DNA of 64,000 nt from Mesorhizobium sp. B1-1-8 (GTDB taxonomy: Bacteria; Pseudomonadota; Alphaproteobacteria; Rhizobiales; Rhizobiaceae): positions 2,581,501 to 2,645,500 of the forward strand of contig NZ_CP083956.1 of NCBI RefSeq assembly GCF_006442795.2, given 5' to 3'. Below, one piece after another: positions 51,864 through 61,358 of the stretch (its first letter is position 1; every line of letters begins with the position of its first letter). The position numbers and the translations under genes were made by a program. Below the pieces are notes generated by a model that was given only the letters and a program-made list of their open reading frames with translations, did not search any database and had not been told where the DNA came from.

Positions 51864-52627
51864 GCGGTTTCCTGCCCGATCAGCCGGGTGCCGAGGTCAG
51901 GGTGTCGCCGAATTTCGGCCCGCGTCGCGAAACGCTGAGGCCGGACATGATCGTGTTGCACTATACCGGCATGGCGACCGGCGCCGGTGCCGAGGCATGG
52001 CTGTGCGACCCGGCAAGCGAAGTCTCATCCCATTATCTCATCCATGAGGACGGCCGCATCGTCCAGATGGTACGCGAAAGCGATCGCGCCTGGCATGCCG
52101 GCAGGAGTTCGTGGTTCGGGCGGACCGACATCAACTCCTGTTCGGTCGGCATCGAGATCGTCAATCCTGGCCATTCGCTCGGCTACAGGGCGTTTCCGAA
52201 ACGGCAGATCGATGCCGTGGTCAGTCTCTGCACGGGGATCGTCGGCCGCCATTCCATTCCGGCTCAAAGGGTGCTTGCCCATTCGGACGTGGCGCCAGGC
52301 CGCAAGGTCGACCCAGGCGAAAAGTTCCCCTGGAGGACGCTGTTTGCTGCCGGCGTCGGTCACCTCGTTCCGGCCGCGCCGATAAGGCCGGGTGCGGCGC
52401 TGAAGGCAGGCGATACCGGCGCCGAGGTCGAAGCGCTGCAGTCGATGCTGGCGCTCTATGGCTATGGTGTCGAGATATCGGGCGCTTTCGACAGCCAGAC
52501 CGAAATCGTCGTCGCTGCATTTCAGCGGCATTTCAGGCGGCGGCTGATCGACGGCGTGGCGGACAGTTCGACAATCCGCACACTGCAAAGGCTGCTGGCT
52601 TCCGTAAAGGCAGCCTCGTCGAAATAG
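51860..52627 (+). CDS. N-acetylmuramoyl-L-alanine amidase with peptidoglycan-binding domain
   Basis: A protein of 255 residues. The Amidase_2 domain (about 15-170) has the zinc ligands His near 34 (IVLHYTGM), His in LAHSDVAPGRKVDPG near 143, and Asp in the same motif. A PG_binding_1 domain is at about 185-250 (GDTGAEVEALQSMLALYGYG). It has no signal peptide, as in AmiD-like or AmpD-like recycling amidases, and would act on anhydro-muropeptides in the cytoplasm unless exported otherwise. Translationally coupled to the DjlA-like gene. Confidence 0.9.
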   Translation: MSGFLPDQPGAEVRVSPNFGPRRETLRPDMIVLHYTGMATGAGAEAWLCDPASEVSSHYLIHEDGRIVQMVRESDRAWHAGRSSWFGRTDINSCSVGIEIVNPGHSLGYRAFPKRQIDAVVSLCTGIVGRHSIPAQRVLAHSDVAPGRKVDPGEKFPWRTLFAAGVGHLVPAAPIRPGAALKAGDTGAEVEALQSMLALYGYGVEISGAFDSQTEIVVAAFQRHFRRRLIDGVADSSTIRTLQRLLASVKAASSK

Positions 52628-52813
52628 TCTCCGCAGGTTCTTTAAGTTACAGCCTGTCACTTAAAGTGACTTGCTCCGCCTTCATTGCCGCCAATTCGGC
52701 CTTCAAACGCGTCTCCCGCAAGTTGTCGGACGTCTAGCCCCCCAAGATGTTCCGACATTGAATTGGCTTACCTGCGTGAAGTTCTTCGCGTAGCTCAAAC
52801 AGAACAGGACTAC

Positions 52814-53533
52814 ATGCAAAAATTGACCGTTGTAGCGGCAGCTGTTGCTGCCGGCGTAATGACTTTTGCCATCGGCTCGGCAAACGGCGCACCTCTCAGT
52901 CTCAGGGCAGATAACGGCTTCGCCGCAGCCCCAGGCAAAACCGCAACGGCGAAGGCGGCCGCCTCCAGCCCGAAAATGTCGAAGAAGACGAAAGCGGCCC
53001 CGGCAAAGGTGCAGGAAGCTGCCGCAACCAGGGCGATGAAACCAGCGGCCAAGCGTGGCGCCGCGCGCAACCGGCAGACCGTCGATCTGACGAAGACCGC
53101 CTCCATCCATCCTGAAATAGCCGAGTTGCCGGCCTCCGCCGCAGGCGGCGGGCAATATTCGGCGATCATTCAGCGCTATGCCGCGAGCTATGGCGTGCCG
53201 GTGTCGCTGGCCAAGGCGGTCATCAAGATCGAAAGCAACTATCGGCCGAACATGGTCGGCAGCGCCGGCGAGATCGGCCTGATGCAGATCAAGCCGGCGA
53301 CGGCTCGGATGATGGGCTATACCGGTTCGGTCAAGGGACTGTTCAATCCCGACACCAATATCAAATACGGCATGAAATACCTCGCCATGGCGCAGGGCCT
53401 CGGCGGCGGGACGACCTGCGGTACGATCCTGAAATACAATGCCGGCCATGGCGCAACCCGGATGAACCCGATCTCGGCCGCCTATTGCAGCAAGGTCAAG
53501 GTGCAGATGGCGGCGCTCGGCTCGCCCGCGTAG
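52814..53533 (+). CDS. Lytic transglycosylase, SLT domain
   Basis: A protein of 239 residues: signal peptide (residues 1-25), a Lys/Ala-rich linker (about 30-100), and an SLT domain (about 118-235). The catalytic Glu is in KIESNYRPNMVG near 140, with EIGLMQIKPATA near 155 and YNAGHGAT near 212. It cleaves murein between N-acetylmuramic acid and N-acetylglucosamine. The start at 52814 fits the signal peptide; the longer frame from 52685 does not. 186 bases separate it from the amidase. Confidence 0.9.
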   Translation: MQKLTVVAAAVAAGVMTFAIGSANGAPLSLRADNGFAAAPGKTATAKAAASSPKMSKKTKAAPAKVQEAAATRAMKPAAKRGAARNRQTVDLTKTASIHPEIAELPASAAGGGQYSAIIQRYAASYGVPVSLAKAVIKIESNYRPNMVGSAGEIGLMQIKPATARMMGYTGSVKGLFNPDTNIKYGMKYLAMAQGLGGGTTCGTILKYNAGHGATRMNPISAAYCSKVKVQMAALGSPA

Positions 53534-53590
53534 GAGACATTTCGCCTTTTTCGTTTGCGTTTTCAGGCGCGAACCCCTTTATACGCGCGT

Positions 53591-53989
53591 GCCAGCTGGC
53601 CGGGCGGCCGCACTCGCAAAAGCCGAAAGGCGGCGGGTGAGGAAAGTCCGGGCTCCATGGAGACACGGTGCCGGCTAACGGCCGGCGGGGGCGACCCCAG
53701 GGAAAGTGCCACAGAAAGCAAACCGCCACGGCATTTGCCGCGGCAAGGGTGAAAGGGTGGGGTAAGAGCCCACCGCGCGACTGGCAACAGGAGCGGCACG
53801 GTAAACCCCACCGGGAGCAAGACCGAATAGGGGCGGTGCGAGGGGAAACCTTCGAGGGCTGTTTCCGGCCCACCGCCCGGGTAGGTTGCGTGAGGCGCGT
53901 GGCAACGCGCGCCCAAGATGAATGGCCGCCACGTTCTCGCGCCGCAAGGCGCGAGGGCCATACAAAACCCGGCTTACAGGCCAGCTGGC
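53591..53989 (+). ncRNA. rnpB: RNase P RNA, type A
   Basis: About 400 bases that begin GCCAGCTGGC and end with the complementary GCCAGCTGGC, forming helix P1. Conserved parts stand in the right order: GAGGAAAGTCCGGGCT near 53638, ACAGAAAGC near 53711, GTAAACCCCACCGGGAGCAA near 53800, AGACCGAATAGGG near 53819, and the 3' part CAAAACCCGGCTTACAG near 53963. It is the catalytic RNA that matures tRNA 5' ends. rnpB just before the mraZ region is normal for Rhizobiales. Open frames across it are accidental. Confidence 0.93.
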
Positions 53990-54018
53990 ATCTTCCGACG
54001 TTGCGATAGGCATTTGAT

Positions 54019-54053
54019 ATCGGCAGGTTGCGCCGCTCGGCGCACCTGCCGAT
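54019..54053 (+). terminator. Terminator hairpin after rnpB
   Basis: ATCGGCAGGT-GCGCC and GGCGC-ACCTGCCGAT pair over 15 bases around GCTC, with one bulged T. A short CTTTT follows at 54058-54063. It is placed 30 bases after the RNase P RNA. Confidence 0.75.
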
Positions 54054-54154
54054 TCAAGCTTTTACGGCGGGGCAGCCACCTGCACGAACGGATGCATTCC
54101 TTGAAACCGGTGCGATTAAATCGTACCTTGAGCGAGAGAGGACAGGAGCGCATC

Positions 54155-54439
54155 GTGGGACAGGTCGACAAACGCAGCATCACGCTTTCGCCGGAACTGG
54201 CGGCCGCCGTCGACGACGTCGTCGCGGCGGGCGAGTACGCCTCGGCAAGCGAAGTGATCCGCGACGCGCTCCGTCAATGGAAGGATCGACGCGACCTGCT
54301 CGGCTACACCGTCGAGGAGTTGCGGAAGCTGGTGCAGGAAGGGATCGATAGCGGACCAGGGCTAGAGGGGCCGCCGATTATCGAACGAGCGCGCGCCAAA
54401 TATCTCAAGATGGCTGAGGCGAAAGGCCTCGAAGAGTGA
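54155..54439 (+). CDS. ParD-like antitoxin
   Basis: A protein of 94 residues. A ribbon-helix-helix domain is at about 3-45 (RSITLSPELAAAVDDVVAAG, ASASEVIRDALRQWKDRR). Starts with GTG at 54155, with AGGAG 7 bases ahead; the longer frame reaches into rnpB and must be wrong. The toxin frame begins in its stop codon (GTGA). The antitoxin is intact. Confidence 0.85.
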   Translation: MGQVDKRSITLSPELAAAVDDVVAAGEYASASEVIRDALRQWKDRRDLLGYTVEELRKLVQEGIDSGPGLEGPPIIERARAKYLKMAEAKGLEE

Positions 54440-54724
54440 AATACCGACTGCTTCCTCAAGCGGCGGTCGATCTCGAAGATATTGGCGACTACATCGCTGG
54501 CCATAATCCTAATGCCGCGGTTCGTTTCGTGGATGGCTTGGAAAGGCGATGGAGTCTGCTCACCCTGCATCCGTTCTCAGGCGCTCCGCGCGACGATATC
54601 GCGCCCGGTATCCGGCATCTGGTCGTCGGTGAGTACCTTATACCGGGTCGGTGACGATGCGATCGAAATCGTCCGCGTGCTACATGGCCGGCGCAAGATC
54701 GGGGCCGACGATGTGGCGTCGTGA
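54436..54724 (+). pseudogene. ParE-like toxin, frameshifted
   Basis: From 54436 the frame gives MKYRLLPQAAVDLEDIGDYI and RHLVVGEYL, typical of ParE, but then runs into a stop at 54652. The family ending (LYRVGDDAIEIVRVLHGRR) continues in a second frame to a TGA at 54722-54724. The shift lies near 54635-54644, in GAGTACCTTATACC: a net change of one extra or two missing bases. A complete protein of about 95 residues would result after repair. The toxin is probably inactive unless the shift is an error. Confidence 0.8.
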
Positions 54725-54729
54725 TCGGC

Positions 54730-55842
54730 TTAGCCGATTTTATCCAGCGACGCTTCGATCGCTTGCCACAATTCCTCTGCCGGTTCGCAGCCGATCGACA
54801 TGCGCACGAAACCGGGCGGCACTGCGTCGCCACGCTTTGAACGCCGCTCGGCCGAACTGTGCACGCCGCCAAAGGAAGTTGTCGATTCCAACAGTGCGCA
54901 ATTGTCGATGAAAGCTTCGGCCTTCTCTTCAGACGTCAGTTCGAACGAGATGAGGAAACCGAAGCGCTCCATCTGGGCGCGCGCCAGATTGTGCGAAGCA
55001 TCGCCCTCGAGCCCGGGAAAGCGCAGGCCGCTCACCGCGCGATGTCCCTTGAGACGACGGGCGATCGCTTCCGCCGAGGAACACATGCGGTCGAAGCGCA
55101 CCTCCAGCGTCTCGAGACCGCGATGGACGAGCCATGCCTCGAACGGTCCCGGAATGCCGCCTGCCGTCTCGCGCCAGTCCCGGACCTTGGCAACAATATC
55201 GGGATTGCGGCTGGCGACATGGCCGAACAGCACATCCGAGTGGCCGTTGACCGCCTTGGTATCGGCCGACACCACGATATCGGCGCCGAGGTCGAGCGGG
55301 CGCTGGCCGAAGGGCGTCATCGTCGTGTTGTCGACGATGAGGATCGCGCCTTGCTCATGCACGGCCTTGGCGACGGCCGCGATGTCGCAGATATCCAGCC
55401 TCGGGTTGGATGGGGTCTCGGCGAACACCAGCCGGTAGCCGGCAAAACCGCCATCGAGCATGCTCGATGTCGCCCTCACGTCATAGGTGACGCCGAGCGG
55501 CTTCAGGAAACGCTCCGCCAGCGCACGTGTCGTATGGTAGCCGTCCGAGGGTAAGAGAATGCGGTCGCCCGACTTGGCGAGCGAAAAAAACGCCGCCGAA
55601 ATCGCTGCCATTCCCGACGGAAAGGCGACGCATTGCGCATCTTCCAGATGGCCAAGTACATGCTCGACGGCGTGCCAGGTCGGATTGCTGAAACGGCCGT
55701 ATTGATCGAAGCCCGTCGCGTCGCCCGGCGAATGAAAGATCGAAGCCATGGTCAGCGGCAAGGGGATCGGATCGCCCTTGTGGAAATCGCTGCTGCGCAA
55801 ATGGGCGAGTGCCGCAGCGCGTGACGTCGCGTTATCGGACAT
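54730..55842 (-). CDS. Cystathionine gamma-lyase family PLP enzyme
   Basis: A protein of 370 residues of the Cys/Met metabolism group. The PLP lysine is in SADTKAVNGHSD near 198, YGRFSNPTWHAVE near 48 is the usual substrate loop, and the cofactor motif AFPSGMAAISAAFFSLAKSG near 73 and GDRILLPSDGYH near 91 are present. It would break or form C-S bonds in cystathionine, homocysteine or methionine. In rhizobia it is often annotated cystathionine gamma-lyase, with specificity unproven. Convergent with the ParE remnant. Confidence 0.87.
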   Translation of the reverse strand: MSDNATSRAAALAHLRSSDFHKGDPIPLPLTMASIFHSPGDATGFDQYGRFSNPTWHAVEHVLGHLEDAQCVAFPSGMAAISAAFFSLAKSGDRILLPSDGYHTTRALAERFLKPLGVTYDVRATSSMLDGGFAGYRLVFAETPSNPRLDICDIAAVAKAVHEQGAILIVDNTTMTPFGQRPLDLGADIVVSADTKAVNGHSDVLFGHVASRNPDIVAKVRDWRETAGGIPGPFEAWLVHRGLETLEVRFDRMCSSAEAIARRLKGHRAVSGLRFPGLEGDASHNLARAQMERFGFLISFELTSEEKAEAFIDNCALLESTTSFGGVHSSAERRSKRGDAVPPGFVRMSIGCEPAEELWQAIEASLDKIG

Positions 55843-56035
55843 GAGGCTCGATCCTTTCGCTGAGCAAAGAGTTGCCCGCCGACGCTATGCGGGCCGGCGA
55901 TGCGCGGCAAGCCGTGTCCTTTTGTGCCAAGCCGGCTCTAAACGGTTCGTTAGGCTTAATAGAGGATAAAAACGAGACGTGCCGTTAGCCTGCTCCTTCC
56001 GGTTGTGGCGCGCGCGTTTGTGAAGCTTGTTCCCG

Positions 56036-56065
56036 TTGACGCCCATAATACCCCATGATATCCCA
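56036..56065 (+). promoter_or_regulatory. dcw promoter with MraZ box
   Basis: A -35-like TTGACG (56036-56041) and a weak -10 TATCCC (56059-56064) are 17 bases apart. On the minus strand the same bases read TGGGA-N5-TGGGG-N5-TGGGC (pentamers at 56061-56065, 56051-56055, 56041-56045), the MraZ recognition pattern of TGGGN repeats with 5-base spacers. The box overlaps the promoter core, which suits repression of the cluster by MraZ. The rest of the 408-base gap 55843-56250 shows no gene. Confidence 0.7.
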
Positions 56066-56250
56066 TTCGCATCATCGAGCCTTCGTTCCGCGTCAGGGTG
56101 AAGCGTACGCCAGTCGGGCAGTCGCAGCGGCTGCGCGTTTGCCGGTTTTCGCCCCTGTGAATGAGGGGGATTTTCGCAAGGGAACGCGCTGCGGCGGCGC
56201 GGACGACAAGATGGAGAGGGGTGCGGCGGCGGAAGCGGCTGTAACGCGTC

Positions 56251-56709
56251 ATGGACCGGTTTCTGTCAAACGCGGTGAACAGGATCGATGCGAAGGGGCG
56301 GGTTTCCGTTCCGGCGCATTTCCGCTCGGTCGTGCAGAAACGCGGTTACCAGGAACTCTACGCGCTACGCTGCCTCGATCTTCCGGCGATGGATGTCGGC
56401 GGGCTCGATCTGCTCGACCGCTACGAGCAGCGGATAGCGCTGGAGGATCCCTTTCTGCAGACTGCGGACGACATGTCGTTCTTCTGCCATGGCGATGGCA
56501 CATTCCTGAAGCTCGATCAGGACGGCCGCATCACCATGAGCGATTTCATCCGCGAGCACACCGGCATCCAGGCAGAGGTGGCCTTTGTCGGTCGCGGCAC
56601 TTTCTTCCAGATCTGGGAGCCTGGACGGCTTGCCGCCTATGGGGCGCAGGCGCGGGCCAGGCTTTTGCAGCTTCGGCAGGGGACGAAGCCCGGGGAGCGA
56701 CCGGAATGA
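56251..56709 (+). CDS. mraZ: Transcriptional regulator MraZ
   Basis: A protein of 152 residues with two SpoVT/AbrB-like repeats: [19 protein letters not shown] near 7 and [20 protein letters not shown] near 81. MraZ binds TGGGN repeats before itself and represses the division and cell wall cluster. A matching box lies 186 bases upstream. It is the first gene of the dcw cluster, and rsmH starts inside its stop codon (ATGATG). Confidence 0.93.
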   Translation: MDRFLSNAVNRIDAKGRVSVPAHFRSVVQKRGYQELYALRCLDLPAMDVGGLDLLDRYEQRIALEDPFLQTADDMSFFCHGDGTFLKLDQDGRITMSDFIREHTGIQAEVAFVGRGTFFQIWEPGRLAAYGAQARARLLQLRQGTKPGERPE

Positions 56710-57725
56710 TGGCTGGCCACGGCGATGATCCTCACGCCGTTGGCGGACTGGCCCGCCACATTCCGGTCCTCCTTGCCGAAGTGCTGGAGGCGCTTGCGCC
56801 GAAAGCGGGCGAGATCATCATCGATGGGACCTTTGGTGCCGGCGGCTACACCAGCGCCATCCTGGAGCGCGGCGCCTCGGTGGTGGCTATCGACCGCGAT
56901 CCGGATGCGATTGCCGCGGGCCGCGCGCTCGAGCAGCGGTCCGGCGGCAGGCTGAAGCTCGTGCAGGCGCCATTCTCGACGCTGGACGAGCATGTCGAAA
57001 CCGCCGATGGCGTCGTGCTCGATATCGGCGTTTCCTCCATGCAGCTCGACCAGGCCGAGCGCGGCTTTTCCTTTCGCACTGACGGGCCGCTCGACATGCG
57101 CATGGCGCAGGCCGGCCTGAGCGCTGCCGACGTCGTCAACACTTTCAAGACGGGCGACCTTGCCCGCATCTTCGGCTTCCTCGGCGAGGAGCGGCACGCC
57201 GGCCGCATCGCCCGCATGATCGAGGGCCGGCGCGAGAAGCGGCCTTTCGAGCGCACGCTCGATCTCGCCGACGCCATCGCCACCCATATCGGCCGCGCGC
57301 CGAAGGACAAGATCCACCCCGCCACCCGCGTCTTCCAGGCGCTGCGCATCTTCGTCAATGACGAGCTTGGCGAACTGGCGAGCGCGCTGTTTGCCGCCGA
57401 GCGGGTGCTGAAGCCCGGCGGACGGCTGGCCGTGGTGACGTTTCATTCGCTGGAGGACCGCATCGTCAAGCGCTTCATCGCCGACCGCGCCGACGCGGCA
57501 TCTGGCTCGCGGCATATGCCCGACGCGCCTTCACGGCTGGCGACATTCCGCAAATCCGCTGGCGGCGGGGTTACCCCCGGCGAGGATGAGATCGCAGCCA
57601 ATCCGCGGGCGCGCTCGGCCAGGCTGCGCGCGGCAATCCGCACCGAGGCGCCGGCGCGCGCCGACGACTTTTCGATTTTCGGTCTTCCAAAGCTTCCCGC
57701 CATCGAGCGGCCGGGGGAGAGGTAA
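56706..57725 (+). CDS. rsmH: 16S rRNA (cytosine-1402-N4) methyltransferase
   Basis: A protein of 339 residues. [20 protein letters not shown] near 18, the SAM site [19 protein letters not shown] near 38, and [19 protein letters not shown] near 103 followed by GPLDMRM are characteristic. RKSA-like [18 protein letters not shown] near 280 and [11 protein letters not shown] near 300 are the usual C-terminal motifs. It methylates C1402 in 16S rRNA. The start overlaps mraZ; a second ATG at 56709 is equally close. Confidence 0.94.
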   Translation: MMAGHGDDPHAVGGLARHIPVLLAEVLEALAPKAGEIIIDGTFGAGGYTSAILERGASVVAIDRDPDAIAAGRALEQRSGGRLKLVQAPFSTLDEHVETADGVVLDIGVSSMQLDQAERGFSFRTDGPLDMRMAQAGLSAADVVNTFKTGDLARIFGFLGEERHAGRIARMIEGRREKRPFERTLDLADAIATHIGRAPKDKIHPATRVFQALRIFVNDELGELASALFAAERVLKPGGRLAVVTFHSLEDRIVKRFIADRADAASGSRHMPDAPSRLATFRKSAGGGVTPGEDEIAANPRARSARLRAAIRTEAPARADDFSIFGLPKLPAIERPGER

Positions 57726-57729
57726 GCAC

Positions 57730-58125
57730 GTGTTCCGTACCAGCGACATAGTCCTGATCGCCGTCATGGTCTCGGCGGCGGCATTGACCTACAAAACCAA
57801 ACGCGAGGCCGAGGAACAGCTGGCGGCGGTGCAGAAGATCCAGGCGCAGATCCGCTACGAGGAGGATACGATCGATCTCCTGAAGGCGGACTGGAGCCTG
57901 CTCACCCAGCCATCGCGGCTGCAGAAGCTCGCCGACATCTACAAGTCGCAGCTTGGGCTCGAGCCGGTCAATGCCCGCCAGATCGTCGGCCTCGACGATG
58001 TGCCGCTGAAGCCGGTCAACATCCAGGACCTGTCGTCGCAGCGGCTTGGCGGCATGGCTGACAATTCCGGCAAAGGGCCGCCGAACGGCAAGGATCCTGT
58101 CGTCACCGGGAGCACCGTGCAGTGA
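57730..58125 (+). CDS. ftsL: Cell division protein FtsL
   Basis: A protein of 131 residues starting with GTG at 57730, with GGGGGAGAGG just before. One short N-terminal helix (about residues 5-21) is followed by a coiled-coil (KREAEEQLAAVQKIQAQIRYE) and the FtsL closing region (DWSLLTQPSRLQKLADIY). It is a bitopic divisome protein that works with FtsB and FtsQ and activates FtsW-FtsI. ftsI overlaps its stop by GTGA. No recognisable second member is missing from the usual order. Confidence 0.88.
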   Translation: MFRTSDIVLIAVMVSAAALTYKTKREAEEQLAAVQKIQAQIRYEEDTIDLLKADWSLLTQPSRLQKLADIYKSQLGLEPVNARQIVGLDDVPLKPVNIQDLSSQRLGGMADNSGKGPPNGKDPVVTGSTVQ

Positions 58126-59849
58126 TCAGCAGATTTCCAAAGATCGGTGACCTGCTGAACCGCCGGAAGAAACCCGCCGGGGACGGCTCGATCGTCGTCG
58201 ACGCCGCCCGCAAGGCGACCGGCGGCAAGGCCAGAACCCGCATCATCATGACGATGGCGGTGTTCTTCAGCATCTATTCGACGATTGCCGGCAGGCTGAT
58301 CTATCTCGGTATGCAGAACCCTGACCTGTCGGACGGCCCCCAGAGCCGGGTGACTGCTTCGCGGCCGGATATTGTCGATCGCAACGGTGAGGTGCTGGCG
58401 ACCGATATCAAGACGGCGTCGCTGTTTGCCGAACCGCGCCGCATCATCGATGCCGATGAGGCGATCGAGAAGCTTTCGACCGTGCTTCCCGAGATCGATT
58501 ACGAGCAGACCTATCGCAAGCTGAAGAGCGGCGCCGGTTTTGTCTGGCTGCAGCGCCAACTGACGCCGAAGCAGCAGGCTGACATCCTGGCGCTGGGCAT
58601 TCCTGGCCTCGGCTTCCGCACCGAAAAGCGCCGCTTCTATCCGAGCGGCGAGACCTCCTCCTACATTGTCGGGCTGACCAACATCGACAACCAGGGCATC
58701 TCCGGCATGGAGAAGTATATCGACGAGCAGGGGTTGAGCGATTTGCAGGCGTCGGGCCTGGCGGTGGCCAGGGATCTCAGGCCGGTCAAGCTCTCGATCG
58801 ACCTGCGCGTCCAGCATGTGGTGCGCGACGAGATTGCCGCCGGCCTGGAGCGCTATCGCGCCATAGGCGCCGGAGCCGTTGTGCTAAACGTCAAGACCGG
58901 CGAAGTGATCGCCATGGCCTCGGTGCCGGATTTCGATCCGAACAATCCCTATAATGCACAGGAAAAGGACCGGCTGAACCGTATGTCGGCAGGCCTTTAC
59001 GAGATGGGCTCGACCTTCAAGAGCTTCACCTCGGCCATGGCGCTCGATTCCGGCAAAGCGACCATGGCGAGCCGATTCGACGCTTCGCATCCAATCCGGG
59101 TTGGCCATCAGGCCATTCACGATTTCCACGGCAAGGGTCGCGTGCTGTCGTTACCGGAGGTGTTCCTCTATTCGTCCAACATCGGGTCGGCCAGGGAGGC
59201 CGAGCTGGTCGGCATCGAGGGTCACCGCGAATTCCTGCATCGCCTTGGAATTTTGGACAAGATGCAAACCGAACTGCCGGAGGTCGCCCGCCCGACCGAA
59301 CCGAAGGTCTGGAAACAGGTCAATTCGTTCACCATCGCCTTCGGCCATGGTGTGTCGACGACACCGCTGCAAGCGGCCGTCGGTTGCGCGGCGCTGATGA
59401 ATGGCGGTTATCTGATCGAGCCGACATTCCTGGTCCGCAGCCAGGAGGATGCAATGGCGGTGGCCAAGAAAGTGGTCAGCGAAAAAACGGTCGAAGGCAT
59501 GCGCTACCTTTATACGCTCAACGCCGAGAAGGGCTCTGCCAGGAACGCCAGAGTCCCCGGCTACCGGGTTGGCGGCAAGACCGGAACGGCCGAGAAAGTC
59601 ATCAACGGCCGCTACTCTAAGGACTTGAATTTCAATACCTTCGTCGCCGCCTTCCCGATGGACGATCCGCAATACCTCGTGTTCACGATTGCCGACGCCC
59701 CGCATCCGGAAAAGCCCGGGATGACAGACGTCGCGGCCAACAATGCGGGGGTTATGGCCGGCAATATCATCAGACGTTCCGCGGCCATGCTTGGCGTGAA
59801 GCCAGATTTCAGCCATGAAAATGGTGCAACGCTGGTTTCCTATCAGTGA
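58122..59849 (+). CDS. ftsI: Peptidoglycan transpeptidase FtsI (PBP3)
   Basis: A protein of 575 residues starting with GTG inside the ftsL stop. A membrane helix is at about 40-62, the PBP dimer domain at about 80-230, and the transpeptidase domain at about 260-560. The active motifs are STFK near 301 (Ser), SSN near 349 and KTGTAE near 487. It cross-links septal murein with FtsW. It is the largest gene of the cluster here, with normal length. Confidence 0.94.
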   Translation: MISRFPKIGDLLNRRKKPAGDGSIVVDAARKATGGKARTRIIMTMAVFFSIYSTIAGRLIYLGMQNPDLSDGPQSRVTASRPDIVDRNGEVLATDIKTASLFAEPRRIIDADEAIEKLSTVLPEIDYEQTYRKLKSGAGFVWLQRQLTPKQQADILALGIPGLGFRTEKRRFYPSGETSSYIVGLTNIDNQGISGMEKYIDEQGLSDLQASGLAVARDLRPVKLSIDLRVQHVVRDEIAAGLERYRAIGAGAVVLNVKTGEVIAMASVPDFDPNNPYNAQEKDRLNRMSAGLYEMGSTFKSFTSAMALDSGKATMASRFDASHPIRVGHQAIHDFHGKGRVLSLPEVFLYSSNIGSAREAELVGIEGHREFLHRLGILDKMQTELPEVARPTEPKVWKQVNSFTIAFGHGVSTTPLQAAVGCAALMNGGYLIEPTFLVRSQEDAMAVAKKVVSEKTVEGMRYLYTLNAEKGSARNARVPGYRVGGKTGTAEKVINGRYSKDLNFNTFVAAFPMDDPQYLVFTIADAPHPEKPGMTDVAANNAGVMAGNIIRRSAAMLGVKPDFSHENGATLVSYQ

Positions 59850-59903
59850 TTCTTGGGGCGCGCCGGTAACTGCGCGCTATTTTGTTGCGGTGAACGGGGT
59901 TCG

Positions 59904-61358
59904 ATGCATCTGAAAGATCTAGCCGGTATCCTGCCTGTCGAGGGAACTGCTTGCCCCGATCTGGAGGTGACCGGCCTCTCCTCCGATTCCCGCCAGGTGA
60001 AACCGGGCGTCGTCTTTTTCGCGCTCGCCGGCAGCAAGGCGGATGGCGCCAGCTACGCCGCCGATGCCGCCAGCCGCGGCGCGGCAGCAATAGTCGCGGG
60101 CAAGAGCAACGCCATTTCCGGCCTGTCTATCCCGGTCATCCATGTCGACGATCCGCGCCTGGCACTGGCGCTGAGCGCGGCGCGCTTCTTCGGCAGGCAG
60201 CCGGAAACGATGGTCGCCGTCACCGGCACCAGCGGCAAGACATCGGTCGCAGCCTTCACCCGGCAGATCTGGGAGCAGGCAGGATTTTCCGCCGCCTCGA
60301 TCGGCACCACCGGCGTGGTGGCGCCCGGCCGCAACGAATATGGTTCGCTCACCACGCCGGATCCGGTGGGGCTCCATAAACTGCTCAAGGAATTGGCGGA
60401 GGCCGGCGTCACCCACGCCTCGATGGAAGCCTCCAGCCACGGCCTCGACCAGCGCCGGCTCGACGGCGTCAAGCTCGCCGCCGGCGGCTTCACCAATCTC
60501 GGCCGCGACCATATGGATTATCATCCGACGGTCGAGGACTATCATCGCGCCAAGCTGCGCCTGTTCGACACGCTGCTGCCGAAAGGCGCGCCGGCCGTCA
60601 TCTTCGCCGACGACCCGTGGTCGGAGCCCACGATCAAGGCAGCGCGAGCGGCGGGGCTACACGTGCTGACGGTCGGGCGCCACGGCAATTTCCTGACGCT
60701 GAAGCGGGTCGAGCATGAGCGGCGGCGCCAGCGCGCCGAGGTGGAGGCCGACGGCGTGCTCTACGAGATCGACCTGCCGTTGGCCGGCGATTTCCAGATC
60801 GCCAATGCTCTGGTGTCGGCCGGCCTTGCCATTTCGACTGGAACGTCGGTCGGTAAAGCCTTGGCGGCGTTGGAAAAACTGAAGGGCGCACCGGGCCGGC
60901 TCGATCTTGTCGGCACGACAGCGGCGGGCGCTCCGGTCTATGTCGATTATGCCCACAAGCCCGACGCGCTGGAAAATGTGCTGGCTGCGGTCCGTCCGTT
61001 CACCACGGGGCGTGTCGTGGTGGTGTTCGGCTGCGGTGGCGATCGCGATCGGGGAAAAAGGCCGATCATGGGCGGGATCGCGACGCGGCTGGCCGATGTC
61101 GTCATCGTCACCGACGACAATCCGCGCACCGAAGTTCCCGAAACCATCCGAGCCGCGATCCTAGCCGCGGCGCCCGGCGCCATCGAGATCGGCGACCGCC
61201 GCAGGGCGATCCACGAGGCGGTGGCGATGCTGCATGCCGGCGATACGCTGATCGTTGCCGGCAAGGGGCACGAGGAAGGCCAGACCATCGGCACCGAAAC
61301 CTTCCACTTCTCCGACCATGAGGAAGTGCGCGAGGCGCTCCAGGAGCGCGCCGCATGA
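59904..61358 (+). CDS. murE: UDP-N-acetylmuramoyl-tripeptide synthetase MurE (meso-diaminopimelate)
   Basis: A protein of 484 residues with ATP-site GTSGKTS near 108, the carbamylated-lysine region [13 protein letters not shown] near 215, [12 protein letters not shown] near 347 and [12 protein letters not shown] near 407. DNPR is the signature for meso-diaminopimelate, as expected for a Gram-negative. The start at 59904 is 54 bases after ftsI; the frame back to 59853 with TTG is less likely. murF overlaps its stop (ATGA). Confidence 0.93.
   Translation: MHLKDLAGILPVEGTACPDLEVTGLSSDSRQVKPGVVFFALAGSKADGASYAADAASRGAAAIVAGKSNAISGLSIPVIHVDDPRLALALSAARFFGRQPETMVAVTGTSGKTSVAAFTRQIWEQAGFSAASIGTTGVVAPGRNEYGSLTTPDPVGLHKLLKELAEAGVTHASMEASSHGLDQRRLDGVKLAAGGFTNLGRDHMDYHPTVEDYHRAKLRLFDTLLPKGAPAVIFADDPWSEPTIKAARAAGLHVLTVGRHGNFLTLKRVEHERRRQRAEVEADGVLYEIDLPLAGDFQIANALVSAGLAISTGTSVGKALAALEKLKGAPGRLDLVGTTAAGAPVYVDYAHKPDALENVLAAVRPFTTGRVVVVFGCGGDRDRGKRPIMGGIATRLADVVIVTDDNPRTEVPETIRAAILAAAPGAIEIGDRRRAIHEAVAMLHAGDTLIVAGKGHEEGQTIGTETFHFSDHEEVREALQERAA

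Noticed and set aside
53668..54009. Open frames across 53591-53989
   Set aside because: The region is the RNase P RNA; conserved RNA elements explain the sequence.
56055..56705. Long upstream extension of the rsmH frame
   Set aside because: The first 217 codons overlap mraZ in another frame; the rsmH family starts at the ATG overlapping the mraZ stop.
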